From Moniliophthora roreri (Eukaryota > Basidiomycota > Agaricomycetes > Agaricales > Marasmiaceae), in the NCBI GenBank assembly GCA_001466705.2, contig LATX02000089.1, forward strand, positions 62,001 through 126,000: DNA of 64,000 bases, given 5' to 3'. Of this stretch, positions 45,514 through 58,405 are shown one piece after another. Made by a program: the position numbers and the translations under genes. Position 1 is the first letter of the stretch, and every line of letters begins with the position of its first letter. Under the pieces are notes generated by a model. The model ran no database searches and had not been told where the DNA came from. It saw only the letters and a program-made list of their open reading frames with translations.

Positions 45514-47940
45514 ATGATGTCTACCTTGACTCGATATACCTCAGTGCTGTCTCTCTCATATCCAGTTGCCCTTGCTCTGTATTTCACCCCAGCCACTGCA
45601 GAAGATGTTCCAGAATTTCCAAAATACTGGGTATTTCTTGTGCTCAATTTGTTGCCCACTAGTTGAAATAAATGCAGAATTACAAAGTTACCCACTCATA
45701 CCAAGACCGGTTACAGACTGCCATTGATGCAGCCTATCAGGGTGTTGCCAGGCTTGACACTGACCACTATGATAGGAAGTTTGCACTATTCTCCGTGTTG
45801 GCAAGACTGGACATGATCACCAATGAAACAAGGTTCAAGAGGATTGGTGATTACCCTCTTTATCTAAACACACAATTCTGGGACTGCACTGCCTGGCCAT
45901 GCAAGCCAGAGGTAAGCATGTATGTCTCCTGAGTACCCTATTTGGTGCTATCACAGGTTCATATGACCCTCAGTGCAGGATTTATATTATTTTGGCATGC
46001 CGACTGTTTTCCAAATGCCTAGGTCGAAACTATAATGTGAGTAGGAGTGCCTGTACTCTCACCCACAGAATAAATTACTTTATTTCACAGTCAAAGAGGC
46101 TATGCAGCTCTTTGTGGATATTTGGCCTACAAAGGCGATGATTATTTCAATATGGCAAAAAGATACTGGGACATGGTGTATCCCTACACAATCACTGCTG
46201 CATATTCAGGATCAGGATCTCCCAAAAACTTCTCTGTAGTGGAACAATGCCGCGAGTATGTTGTCCATCAACTTGGACGTAGCGAAGTCACGTTCACACC
46301 AGAGGGAGCTGTTTTCAAGGCATTTACATCCACCATTTCAAAGCAAATCATATTCCTTACTTCATTGTAGAGCATGGATCCAAATGACTCGGAAGTCACG
46401 GTCTTTGCAACTGCGTACGTTGCACCAATCGTCTTATCTCTGTGATGTTTACGATGCATTATCTAGGCTTTTTTTCAGGTAAATGAGGACACATTCCTGG
46501 GTAACCTTGCTTTCATGGACATCTCCAGGTTCTCTGCTCTGCTGGTCACAGCAACTCATGGTCAAAACAGTACATATCTCGCTACAGCAGAGCAGTCAGC
46601 TAAATTCTTAGTCGGGCGCATGGGCAATATTGAAACACTCGCGCTTGGCGATATATCTGCACATGAATATGGAATTAATATACGTAAAGGAGATCCTAGC
46701 AGCTGTGATAACGAGGTGCTTTATGGTACTCCTATGGAACTCGCAACGCTACAATCCTTAGCAGGCTTGCTCATCGAAGGTTTACTGGCTCTTTTGCCAA
46801 TTACAGGGGATCCTACAATTAACCAAACGTACGATGTCGGGAATGCTTAGAAGACCATCATGTGTCTGACAAATGCCAAAGGGTCACCTCAGCCATTCTA
46901 CATCCTGAATCTCCAATTGAAGAAGGTAAAGCGCCATTATCTGGTGTGCTCGCTGGGACTTGCTGTGAGTAATTGAGCCCAGAGAACTTTCTTCAACTGA
47001 CTATTCTTTTGACACTAGGGACTAGGGAAGGCAATATATTCTTTCTCAGAGGCCTCAGTGAAGCAGTGAAGATGACAACATTATCATCTGACCTGCATAA
47101 CTACATTAGATCGTTCATTGGGGTACAAGTATGGTTACATTACATTGGTTCCATAATCTGGACACTAATTCGCTAATTATGCTTTAGTACAATGCTATCA
47201 TGACAAATGTGCGCAGTGACCATATTTATGGGTGCACTTGGGGAGGTGATCAGCCCACTTCATATAATATGATCAACCAGACACTTTCACTCCGGCTCTT
47301 GGTCGATGCGATTGATATCTTTAACGAAACAGATGTGGGACAGGGGCCAAGTCCTTCCACCATTCCTACTGCCATTCCTGAAGGACCGCCAGTCAAAGTC
47401 ATAGCAGGAAGTGTTGCGGGAGGGGTAGCACTACTCGTAGTCCTATTGCTCTTTGCTTGTTTCCTTCGCAGACGGAAAAGCCGAATTTCAGATGGCACAG
47501 CATCTCAACTGTCCTTCAATCCTTTCTATGTGGATCCTACATTGGAAATAACACCCTTTGAATGGGATCCATACCAACATATGGCCGAAGATGAACCAAG
47601 ACCTGCTCATTGGTGTACAAAGGATCGCACTATACGCAATCAAGCAGTCCAGGAAAAACGATCCGAGAACGTACCATCACCTGCTACAAGTGTGCCGAAC
47701 GACATTGGCTCCCAGCCACCTCCTTTATCAACTCCAGAGGCTCGCGTCGAAGACGAGAGGGAGCCCTACATCCGGGTGCCACTTGGTACTTCGTTTCCTG
47801 ATGCAGTCCGTATGTTGTATCAGAGGATGTGGCAGCATCAGGAGGGAGTAGAGAATCCACCTGATTATCACAGTCATTCAGGTGCCACCGAAGTGCCTCA
47901 GCACCGAAGGAACATGGAAGAAGATTTGTCCAGGGAATAA
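45514..47940 (+). pseudogene. GH76-like membrane-anchored protein with an in-frame TAG
   Basis: ATG at 45514 gives a signal-like N-terminus (SVLSLSYPVALALYFTPATA). After the 46-nt intron 45632-45677 come YQDRLQTAIDAAYQGVARLD and LARLDMITNETRFKRIGDYP. Later parts read QRGYAALCGYLAYKGDDYFN and GAVFKSMDPNDSEVTVFATA, then SALLVTATHGQNSTYLATAE, LSSDLHNYIRSFIGVQ and the tail. This order fits the mushroom GH76 (alpha-1,6-mannanase fold) group. The catalytic Asp pair is not evident. A helix VIAGSVAGGVALLVVLLLFA plus RRRK anchors the protein, with a ~150-residue cytosolic tail. TAG at 46848-46850 interrupts the frame, and one intron seems to use GC at 46320. Probably decayed; upstream exon joins are uncertain. 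Confidence 0.6.
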
Positions 47941-50323
47941 ATGTGTTGCATTTGCAGAGTAGCCGGTTGGTGCAGGAAAACTACCATAGGCGAGATCAGC
48001 TTCAATGTATAGCATATATCATCCAGTCATTTTGAATTTGGTGCAGGGGTACTTACACATTTCATACCCTGCTTCGTTGAAGGATGGACCTTCCAAGCAA
48101 GCGAGTACATTTGTGAATGCGGTAACAACCGTGTGTTGCTGAGTAGGGAAATTTCTGTAAACGGTTTGATACCTTCAAAAACAACGTACACCCATTGAGA
48201 CTTCTTGGTGAATCAAAGCAATGGATCCATTTACGATGTCACGGCTCACGATTCACAGCACTGACCGCCCACGTCGAACCTGTGTATGATTAGTCGTTAA
48301 CGGCCCCACGGCCTACGGAATGTACAACTTATGATATGTGCTTCCCATTCATATGTATGTTGTTTTTCTCTTGAAGAATTTCGTGCGAGATAAACTGGCC
48401 TGGCCCTCGAGTCTGCAGTCGCATACGTTGTTGCCGATGATGACGGTGACGAGTAAAGATGGAAATTGCCACGTGGGACAGCTTGCTCCTGACTTCCATG
48501 ATGGCTGCCGCTCATCTTTTTGTCCGCTCAATCAAACTCGATGATATCCTTTGCCTTAGTTGGAACTCTCATCTCAGGAATCAATAAAACAGCCGAATCT
48601 TCGTGCAAGCAGGACACTGGTGCGTCTCATTCACGCTTTATCGTGTATTTTTTTCTTCTTTCATTATGGCGACTTTTCAGAACTTATTCAGAACTTGACG
48701 TGGTATCACCCTGACAGGTTGACTTGGTTACTCTTACGGTTTTTGGCCTGCATGTCTTCTCTCCCCTCATTCTCTCGCCTCGCTCACTCCATACCGCCAC
48801 TGTTTCTGTCACAACATCTTTCCTCGATTGATACAGCCCCCCTCTAACCGTGTTGGTGTGCCCACACCGCAACCCGCTTGATCTTAAAGAAACACCCGAG
48901 CTGGCCATAGCCTCCAAGACCATTACAAGTAGTCAAATTGCGCCGATGCTACTAAACAAATGCTTAGTAAATATCATACGCAACACTATACCAATCTCAC
49001 GCCACAATTCTGCGACACCCTGCCGCCGTTCTCTACTCGTATGGAGGAAGCTTCCTCTTCTTTTTCCCTTTCCTCCTACTGACGAAAATGGGTTCCAGAT
49101 ACCTTCCTACGTTAAGCCCCGGCCCATGACACGGCTTCTTCGAAACGGTATTATTCCCTAGACCTTCACCTTGAAAGTGAGACTTTTTATCTAGCTTTAA
49201 AATCGGAGTGAGGTCGTTGAGGGTGCTAGGGGAGGATTCAAATTGAGAGTTTGCGGGTCAGTATGGGGGCTGAGAAGCAGCAGTGCACAAGCCGTAAGAG
49301 AGAAGGAGCGGGCGGTAAGACGTACGCATCTAGGGATACTCGGCACCCACACTTTGAGAGGCTTGTCGGAAAATGGTCCATCTCAGTAGAGACGTACAAT
49401 GAAGACTTGCTCGAGACTCAGGATTTCCATTTCACCAACCTAGTCACTAGGCGGAGCATAGACCTATCGAGCGTTCAACTCCTCGATATTCAAATACCCG
49501 ATGAGACTGGTCGCATTCGAGGAAGCCAAGAAACGCCTGGAGCAAATTACAAACGACAGTAGATCTACCGCCGAAGATTTTATCAAATCCTTGCACGACT
49601 TCGTTCAAGTCCAATTCGAACCTCTCCGAAGAAGTCAAGAGCCATATCTCAGAATTTCATGCGTACAAGAAGGGGCACCCATATATTGTTGCAGGTGCTA
49701 CCGCCATTCTTATGCTCGTGGAGAGTTAGTCCATAATGCCATTATGCATGACTCGACATATTGAGGATCTTGGACTTTGGAACGAAGGGACCCGTCCCAG
49801 ATGAGGTTTATCCTCTATTCACTTCAAGTCAACGCTCTGACATTCCCAAGGCATGCTGGCTCCACTCGTACAGTCACTCTTGTATGGAGGGAAAACACGT
49901 GGGCGATTCTCCGTTCTCCAGTCTATTGCGAACGACAAATGTGTTTCATGGATTATAGCTATTAGAGTACCAAGCCCTCAATATGAGTTCCATTCATCTT
50001 CTCAAGTGCTTGACGCAGTGCCTCAATCGCCGCATCTAGCCACTGAACATGTCAACCGCTCCCCCAAACTTAACCATCCAATGCTCCACATCCGTAGCAG
50101 TCCTTCTCGAATCCGCAATCAAATCCAAAGGGAACAACTCGTTCTTTGACCACTCGTCCTTGCTGTCCCGCTTAAACAACTTCAACCCAACTGTTATCTC
50201 CAAGTTCCGGCCCGAGTCTTGAAATCTCTGTACCCCTTCACAAATCATCTTCTCAAGTTTTTTAAAATACTGTGCTGTGATTACAGCTCGACGACTTCGT
50301 GCAGGTGATAGTAATCAAAGAGT
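47941..50323. other. About 2.4 kb without a confident gene
   Basis: At 49250-49740 on the plus strand, frames such as FEEAKKRLEQITNDSRSTAE and, in another frame, KKGHPYIVAGATAILMLVE suggest a small coiled-coil/membrane protein broken by a shift. I cannot assign it. Elsewhere only short overlapping frames and pyrimidine-rich stretches are seen. Confidence 0.35.
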
Positions 50324-51398
50324 TTAGATGTGGCAGGGAATGCGCCATTTGAAGGCATTTTTCCTAAGATAAGTGTCAGACATTCGACGATCTGAAAAAG
50401 CATTCATGCCTACCAAGATTTCAGGTCTTTGTTCCAGATCCTCCGCGTTTAAACAGACGCGCAATACACGCAGATCTATATACCGTGCGTAGTGATCGAT
50501 ACTGTCCAAGCCAAATGACCATGGCCCTTCTTTGTTACATCCAAAACTCAAAAGCATGAGCGACGCCGCCTGTTTCTTCAATACGGTCTTGAGAAGGCTT
50601 TTCGACAAATGTTCTTCTGCTTTATCGTCTACCTCGTATGGCAGACAACGTCCAATAATCGAATCATAGGTGAGCAGTAGTTTCTTGAGGCCGGTGCAGG
50701 AACCCAGATACACTGCGCACTCTGCATCAGCGACTCCGTCATGAATAGCAACTTCCTTGAGACTAATGTTGGATTGCCGAAGTGCCTTCCATAGCGAAGA
50801 GTGCGATAGAGAATATGGAACCCAGTGTACGATCCTAGAGACTGTTAATTAGTTCATCCGAGTAGAATGTCTCGACGAGACCGTCATACGATACTGCTGA
50901 TAGGTTGATCAGCGAACGAACCGCGTTATGTATACGTTCGTCATAAAGATTCTGCATTCTCTGCGCATGCTCGTTTACATCTACTTTCTGATTCTCGTCT
51001 GATGGTTTTCTCTCAAATAGTCTCCCAAGAATAGACTTCGCCCGGGGGGCCTGAACCTGGGCAGCACGAGGAGTCCAGCGTCGACTGAAAATCGCATCTT
51101 GAGATAGAATGCGAATGGTACGAATGTGAGATGATATTCGACTATGTGGGCTACCGAGGGACTTCAGCAACTCGACACATGCCAGGTCTTCGCGGGTTCC
51201 GGTACTGAATCGAAGAACGGAGAACAGGATGGGTGTCACAAGGGATTCGAAGGAACGATTGACCGCCCGAAGGGCTCGTAGGTCGCTCTTTGTATCGTCC
51301 TGGGTCAAATACCTAGGTTTCCGAAGCGTGACATTGCAACGCACTGCGTCAATGAGAAGGAGAAGTATCTCAGTGGGTAGAGTGTTGATGTTGGCCAT
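50324..51398 (-). CDS. F-box-like protein
   Basis: Exons 51398-50890 and 50834-50324 give 339 residues. The N-terminus MANINTLPTEILLLLIDAVR is an F-box start. It is followed by LRALRAVNRSFESLVTPILF, the usual hydrophobic pair helix of fungal F-box proteins. The C-terminal half (CTGLKKLLLTYDSIIGRCLP, then SLMLLSFGCNKEGPW) looks like degenerate leucine-rich repeats that would select substrates for an SCF ubiquitin ligase. The intron is defined by GTATGA and CTCTAG and keeps frame. No defect is seen. F-box genes are greatly expanded in mushrooms, so the specific role is unknown. Confidence 0.68.
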
Positions 51399-51872
51399 CA
51401 GATACCTCAAAAGACCGCGCTAACCTATATATAAGGGAAAATCTGTATCTTTTTCCGCATTAGGTCTCATTAGGTATGCGCCTTGAAAACGAGTTACCCG
51501 CATCTGTCATGATGTCGATCTCTTTCCTTTCGCGAGCAAAGGCTATCAGATTCCAAAAAGCAATTCCTCGTCTCCGAGTGCGTAGCGTCGAAGACAACCA
51601 TGATGTCAACGAGACGGCCATGCCTCAATGAATGGAGCAAGAAAACCTTTCACAGATGTCTTCGTTCGCTGAGCATTCACTTTACTGAAGACAAGGCAGG
51701 CGTCGAAAGCCTTCTTGACATTTCCGGGGTCTAGACCCTTTGCAATGAAAACAAAAGCCTAAACCATATTTGTCAAGGGTAGAAGTACAAAGTAACCGGA
51801 TTCAAATGAGCCGAACAAAGAAGACCTCGTATATTGAATACTTCGCTGTAACGGTTGCAGCCCCCCTTCCAC
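51399..51872. other. Spacer between F-box and BTB genes
   Basis: Promoter of the F-box gene and 3' flank of the BTB gene, both leftward. Nothing further is seen. Confidence 0.45.
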
Positions 51873-52945
51873 CTACAACGGCACGGGTATCTTGAGAGCC
51901 ATATCAGTGAGCTTGTTACCACTATCAAAGGAATGAATCGTACCGTAGAAATTGCAGCTTCAACCTCTATTTTGAACAACCTGTACATTGCCTTCACCCT
52001 GCTTGCACACGGGTTTTTCTGGCAAACCGGACAGCTCTGGCAGAATCCACCCGTGACAAGGGGTGCGACCGACGACCATTCGGCACATGCATAGGGATGC
52101 TCCTTGTAGACACCGCGAAGATGATTGAAGCCATTCCTGGGTGTGTCGGAATTCATCATCGTCGAAGTCGGGGGTTTTACGCCATCGGTCATCGCCCCAT
52201 TGGTGCATTCGTAGACCAGATCAGAAGCATCTGCCCATGTGGGTAGTGGCCGTGATCTGATGGCTTCAGAACATTTCTTGTGATAGTCGAGGAGGTCGAG
52301 GTATGCTCGAGCAGACATGTACTCCAGCTGTGGGCACTGCCGCGATTCGATGAGAGCTTTGAGGGGAATACGTAACACCAGCTTCGCAGCTCTCTCCAAC
52401 CATTCGTGGCTCAAGGACTCCTTGAAAAGATAAAGGATACCCAGAACACCTAATGTTAAGCCTGGTGCCGGCGACATTCCCGCTCCCTGGAGTTCGATAG
52501 GTCTAGCGAGAAGAGATTCGATTATCCGTTTGAATGGCATGCTCTGCTCCATCTGATATTTGGTCATGACCTGAATAACAGGGATGATCTCCTGCAAGTC
52601 GCTCCATAGTGGAGGTTCGCAGGAGGGATACATGTATCGTAAGACACGATCGAGAATCAGACTATTCTCGTCCACCGGGAGTACCTGGTCAGAGGTCGAG
52701 GGCGCTTTGGCGTCTGCTTTTTCTCCCTTGGGTGGTTGCGGGAGCGAAAACATATCCATGAAGAAGGGTGACGAGAGGGATAGTATAGAACGATAGACAC
52801 GGAACTCTGCATTATCTGTGGTGCGAAGGACGATGTCTGCCTTTGGATCGTTGAACGGCTCTGAAACCGCGATTGGCAGCCTCGGAGGCGGGAATAATTG
52901 GTGGGAAGAAGATGGAACTGGAGAAGTAGACGGAGAAGTAGACAT
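51873..52945 (-). CDS. BTB/POZ-domain protein of the Agaricomycete family
   Basis: Exons 52945-51944 and 51890-51873 give 339 residues. Residues ~30-120 form the BTB domain: DPKADIVLRTTDNAEFRVYR, SILSLSSPFFMDMFSLPQPP, LPVDENSLILDRVLRYMYPS. The C-terminal half contains QLEYMSARAYLDLLDYHKKC, ending in a Cys cluster (CQSCPVCQKNPC) after YACAEW, and the usual short coda AISTIPVPL that needs the 53-nt final intron. The start at 52945 precedes the Ser/Pro leader. An open frame extends upstream to 53080. Such proteins are thought to act in protein-protein contacts or CUL3 ligases. Two relics of the same family lie at 38.3 and 56.2 kb. Confidence 0.78.
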
Positions 52946-54367
52946 AGCAGATGCTTGATGTATCATAGCTTCATGAAAGATCTGCCTTAAGTACGCGACG
53001 ATATCGATGCCTCGCGTTTGACATGCAGTCATGAATAAGCTGCGGAACAGACTTCGCGTGAATCGAAGCTGTCTGCGCACACCCTGAAAATGAGGTGCTG
53101 TCAGACCGCAGAATGTAATCGAGCTCTTAGATTAAGAGTACTGACAAACTAGCGTAAACTTCGTGGTCGCTTGAGACAGCGTAGATTCGCAAATCTATTA
53201 TTGCGGTACCAGCTACATGACAGAGTGGCGTTTCTGTGATTCATCTGACAAGACTCAGGTGAGCTGCGGAAGTTTATCACGAAAGAATCCTTTTCACGCA
53301 CCCGTGACCTTTGTACCGTGACCACTCTACCCTGATTCTCCTCTCTGCTAGTTGCGGCGAAGCAGACTGTGCACGAGATGAGCAAGTCCCAGCAAGATCA
53401 AAACCCGAGACCCTAAATCTGAATGAAGACAGACGGGAAACTTCCTCTTTCACAGCGTAAGTGAAGGTGAGACCGGCTACTAGTAGGAAGTAGACGGAGA
53501 TGTAGAATGCTTGCGAGGTAGTCATCGCTGTCTGAAGCAGCGGTGGCGAATGAAGAAGAGTATCTCCCACAGCCAGACGCTATAGACTGATAAAACCCGA
53601 TATCTTCTCTGCCGCTGGCATCCTCAGGAATCAGGTCGTCACAGTGGGAAGGCAAGTTGACGGCAGACTCGGCGGCAGTCTCGCGTGTCATTGCCACGTG
53701 TCCCATCCATGCATCATGGACGAGCCCTTCGGGAAAGTCCGAGCTCCTTCTTATCAGTCAGCTATCACAACCACTCGCTCTACAGTGTGAGCGGAGCAGA
53801 AAGTGCTTGGAATTCCGGCTTACAGATATACGAGCCTGTCCATACCGCTTTCCGAATACTTCTGGTCTACAACGCCGTTCTCTGCTCACTTCAAGCAACC
53901 ATGAGCTCAGAAGATGGGAGCCTCGTAACTCTGTCGGCATAATCTCTACGCGATCCCGGTCGACACTACCTTCTACCCCGTCAATGATTCTCAACTTCTT
54001 TCGGATGTCTTTCTTGGGCGCAAGTGCGTGGAACACGTTCCCTATCGTCATGCTCGGCTTCGAGCTTTCCATCCTGCACGGCCGACTTGCCGTGTCACGA
54101 AGTAAATCCTGTACCTTTCACACCCTTCTCTTCTGATATCGGCTTTAAACAACTCATTACAGCTTCAATGATACTTATATTCGTACATCTTCTCACAATC
54201 GTTCCTATCTGCTCAACGTGCATCTGGCCGCCGCGTTGCTCAGTGCCTCGTACCTCAACCTTGATGATCAAATGTTGCCTGACGTCGCTAGCAAGAAGAT
54301 AAATACTCTTCACTCTCTCCCTACCGTGCTCTCTCTACGTGCAAACACCTACACTCGTTAGCCGACC
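52946..54367. other. No confident gene; several coding-like fragments
   Basis: A minus frame near 53530-53430 gives TTSQAFYISVYFLLVAGLTF, a possible single membrane helix. On the plus strand 53716-53941 can be spliced to IYEPVHTAFRILLVYNAVLC. Neither continues convincingly. A GATAAATA near 54296 may be the TATA-like element of the next gene. Confidence 0.35.
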
Positions 54368-55199
54368 ATGAAGCTCCTCTCAGCTCTCGTTGCAGTGCTC
54401 ACTGTTTCCTGCGCATCTGCCGCAATTACAGTCCGATTCCCAAAACTCAAACGAGACGGGACTTCCGCTCTTTCTCTTTCTGAGGCCAACCATTATGGTT
54501 CGCCAGCACCGTTCGTTCCCGGTTGGTACTATGGAAACACACCGAGCCTCGCTCCTGATTTGCCATGGCTTAAGGATAAGGTTGGCTTCTTCTTCTTCCG
54601 CCTTTTTTTTGTGTTTCCCAAGCCTAACACGCGTCTCACAGAGCCTCTGCGCGACACTCAACAGCAACGCAGCATCCCTTCACTGCCCTAACTTCCCGCT
54701 CACTTACCTCAAACCAACCAGAAGACAAGACACCACCAATCCTCAGCCATCCCAAGTTCCACCTCCGCCTTCGGGGGTGTATACCCCGACATTCACAGGC
54801 CTTACGGGAGCCATTCAAGCCGATGATTATATAACGTTTGGGCTGGTTGATACTGTTCAAGGTTTGTCCTCCGAGTCTTCGATGCTTCTGTTCTTCTGTT
54901 CCTGGCCCAGGCTAACGGAGCCTTTAGATTGCGAACAAATGTGCGATGGCGTCTCGGGATGTGCGTTCTTCAACAGTACGTTCCTTCCTTTCTTTAGGTT
55001 ATTTGTTCCCTTTTTCTGATGTGATCGACATTCCAAAGCGTATCACGACGTCAACGGAAAAGATGGCAGCCCGCTCTTGACATGTTCCTTGTACGCGTCG
55101 TGTCATGGAGCTGAATTGGCTACCAACACTGGAGGACAGACTCAGCCTGATGGGTCGGTGAACTTTATTACTGATAGTGATGGGTATTGCAAGGCTTGA
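54368..55199 (+). CDS. Secreted fruit-body-type protein
   Basis: Exons 54368-54580, 54642-54861, 54928-54975 and 55039-55199 give 213 residues. Signal peptide: MKLLSALVAVLTVSCASA. A Thr/Pro-rich middle (PQPSQVPPPPSG) leads to a C-terminal Cys domain: DYITFGLVDTVQ, CEQMCDGVSGCAFFN, YHDVNGKDGSPLLTCSLYAS. This is the pattern of PAN/apple-like domains in the mushroom fruit-body-specific family. The protein is extracellular and its role is unknown; adhesion or carbohydrate binding is possible. All three introns fall between domains and frame is kept. Intact. Confidence 0.75.
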
Positions 55200-56185
55200 G
55201 AGTAGAGCTTCGATTGGACTCCCTGTTTACTTTGTTTTGTTTTTTTTTCGGGGATCTTAGGTGACTTTTTAGGTATCAGCTTTCAATTGGACAGTGTTGT
55301 ATCTAAAAATTGTTCAATTCAAAACACACATCATTATGTTGGCCATCATTTGACACGTCCGTCGTTCTATTTCTATTTACTATTGGACAGCTTGAATGAA
55401 TATCAAGGCACGCGAGATTGAATGGTTTTGTCAATAGTGGTTCATACGTATAAATAGTGTACACGGATATACAATGGAAGCGTATGCATGCAAGTCAGAA
55501 CTCCGGGAGAAACCATACAAAAGCTGAACATATCATTGTTCCTCAATCCATACAATACAGCGCCCGCTGTCAATACATTTATCACCGGCATCGAGGGGTA
55601 CTGAAATCGTCGATAGCCTATAGCCGTGATGAAACGAGACGAAATCATGCACGGACTCATTCTCAAGTAGTGATATTGACAACAGGCATGGTAATAGGAT
55701 TCAACTTTATGGACGAATCGTATGCAATGCGCTGGCAGATATGGATTGGTCAGACAAGAATTGGCCTTCCCCCAGGAACACTATGCCTGGGAAGGCGATC
55801 GAGAGAGAGGTTGCATATGCCCTCCTGCGAAAGATAGTCAGCGCGAGTCAATACTACAGTTGTATCACGGCGTACCTAAAATGCAATATTGGAAGATTTA
55901 ACAACTTGGCCAACTAATGATACATTCAAGAAAGAGTTTCCAGATAGGTACAGAAGGCGTCGGGATGAACATACTAGGTCCGATGTGAATCCTTTGATTA
56001 TCCTCCGTTGACATGAGAGTAGAAGCAATTTTGTCGAGGTACATGTCAGAGCCCCTAGTCTTTCAGTTACAGCGTTTCCGGACTTTACCAGGCTCTGCAT
56101 CTGTATTGCGAAGGTATCTATACGACCAGTATACCAAGCAGGGAGATCTACCAGGAAAACTCTTCTAGCAGCGTATGTCAGAATT
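55200..56185. other. No supported gene
   Basis: Poly-T tract near 55238 just after the secreted-protein gene. Otherwise only short frames with no motif. Confidence 0.4.
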
Positions 56186-56306
56186 CACCTGCGACGAGAG
56201 GTGCGATCGATGACCATTCGGCACAGGCGTAGGGATGCTCATTGTAGACACCGCGAAGATGATTGAAACCGCTCCGAGGGACCGAGGTGTATCGGGATTC
56301 ATCATG
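56186..56306 (-). pseudogene. Relic of the BTB-gene C-terminus
   Basis: Closely matches 52040-52160 of the BTB gene. The translated core FNHLRGVYNEHPYACAEWSS is shared apart from N for K. Nothing of the BTB domain is nearby, so this is a duplicated fragment. Confidence 0.8.
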
Positions 56307-56339
56307 GACCTTAGGCCCTATTCGGAGGCACCCTGGACC

Positions 56340-56520
56340 CAGCCAAAATCCAGCCGTACGGCTCTTTTGGTCCGTTAGTGATGTTGGGGCTCGGCTTGAG
56401 CGGCCTGACCGAGCCAGGGAGAACAAAGCCGAGCCGAGCCCTACTGTAGGGCTTTGACCGGGCTCAGGGCTCGGGCTTGCAGTTCTGAAAGCACAAGCCC
56501 AGGGCTTGAGGCCTGGACAA
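56340..56520. repeat. GC-rich GGGCTCGG/GCCGAGCC low-complexity repeat
   Basis: Clustered copies of GGGCTCGG, GAGCCGAGCC and GGGCTTG with partial inverted symmetry. This resembles a short dispersed element inserted beside the BTB relic. Confidence 0.5.
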
Positions 56521-57374
56521 TATGATGGAAGGTGACGACCACCATTGGCAGTGGTACGGGCGCTATTGTAGCATTTGACTCTTCCCACAGCGAAATTTTT
56601 GCCTTACACCGACAACCTCGCTATTGTACCTGGATAGACAAATCAGATGGGAATCATCATGTACGTTAACTTTGAACACGACTGGCTTCTGAGATTCTCA
56701 TAATGGGTATCTGTACTCAAATAAAGTTATTAAGACTGTTCTGGAAGCAAAATAATGGGTCTTACAAGTGGCAAAGGAGCACCTCAGTGCTCTGCTGGTG
56801 ACGTTGCAAGAAAGAAAGGACACACGTCCCGACATGCGCTGGGGCCTCACGTGACACCGAGCGGTGTAGTAGGGGGACCGGGGCACGGAGCGGAGATTCC
56901 AGGCCTGTTTGGCAGTGTCTGGCATGAGCTTCCAGCGCGTAGTCTACATTTCCGTGCTGTGTACGTAGTTAGCTATCATCCAACCAGGATCGTGTCTTCG
57001 GCATTGCGATAGCCAGACCACCCAGCCCTCTCCAGCGGCAAGACCTGATTCAGTGATTGGTAAATCTTGGACACGGATCGTCTTTCCGTCTGGAAAGATG
57101 GGCCTGTGCGCAACTTCGTTTTTATTTATGCTTCTTCCTTATTGTTTCCCACAACACTGAACACTTCTTTCTTTCCGAACACCATCTCCCACACCCCATG
57201 CCCTACCCACTCAAATCTGTATATCCCAACATGTGTTCCTCTATTTTCTCTCAACTTTAGCTTATGACTTGCATTCCAGGTTTAATCTGTACCATCGCTC
57301 TAAGCCGATCAGAGAGGGGGACATGAAAATGGGCTTTTCGGATATATTTTGGTGCAGTACTGGCATTTGGCCGA
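56521..57374. other. No supported gene
   Basis: Mixed composition with ordinary CpG frequency. Short frames only. It forms the left border of the CpG-poor block. Confidence 0.4.
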
Positions 57375-58299
57375 CACATAAATTTAAGTATATGGCCCAA
57401 TGGCCATGTGATGCCTATACCAGTGACACTCAGAAGAATGCATCTGTGATATCCAGACAACTTCATTGATTGACAAGCTGATTTATAGATGTCAGATACT
57501 AGACCAGGTGGGGAGGACTTGTGCTGGGGGTTTGGTCAGGGCATAGGGTTGTGGGCCCTTGGACAGCAGCAGAGGATTGAGTGGTCTGGTGGTATGCCTC
57601 TGGGTTGTGATAGACTTAGGTACTGGATGGACATGTTGTCTTGTATTTACATAGGTATACATCAGAATACACAAGATTCTCTGACTACATCTGACAGGCT
57701 CCAATGAAAAATAACAGCCATATCAACCTAGTCTGATTTTGTTTCTTTGCTGGGTATGTGGTGCTAGGATTTAGTTCCTATGCATAGAGAATTGTCCCAT
57801 GGCTCCCCAGCCAAAATCTTGCAGGCATTGTGTTGTGTCTCTTGTTCCTGAACCATAATGTTCTAATACCAATACCATATACCCTTAAATAAGCAGATTT
57901 ATACCCTATTATGTCTTCTCATATTAATTGGACCAACTCTGCCAGAAGAGATGCTCTCAAACTAGTTATTGAATGTCATATCAAGCAACTGATTCTGATG
58001 AGGTCTTGGTACATTATTTGCATGTTTAGGCATATCAAATGAAGATATGATAAAATCTGGCTGTAAATGAGGATAGATTGCTCAAATGTGTATGATAAAT
58101 TGCAGAGATCAGATATCTGAGGTGTGGAATGGAGACAAAGGCCATGGGAGTATTCTCTATCCATGGGAATCAAACTCTAGAGCTGTGCAAAGTACCAGAC
58201 TACATACAACCATATCACTCATGATTGTCAGGTTGCATCATCAGCCTGGCATTTGAGGCTAATATCAACCTCACCTCAATCTATTGAATAATGTTGGTG

Positions 58300-58405
58300 G
58301 TCACTATCAGAAAGTGCAGCTCCTTATCAATGGTATCCATTGGTATCTGATGGGCTTTAAGGGCATCATATGACATTGGATGACATTGGATACCATCAGC
58401 AGATT
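58300..58405. repeat. Dispersed GATG/CATC-type repeat (related to 45.2 kb)
   Basis: Contains TCAGAAAGTGCAGCTCC, GGTATCTGATGGGC and repeated TGACATTGGAT. Similar words in the same order occur near 45.23-45.40 kb, there with intact CpGs. Confidence 0.4.
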
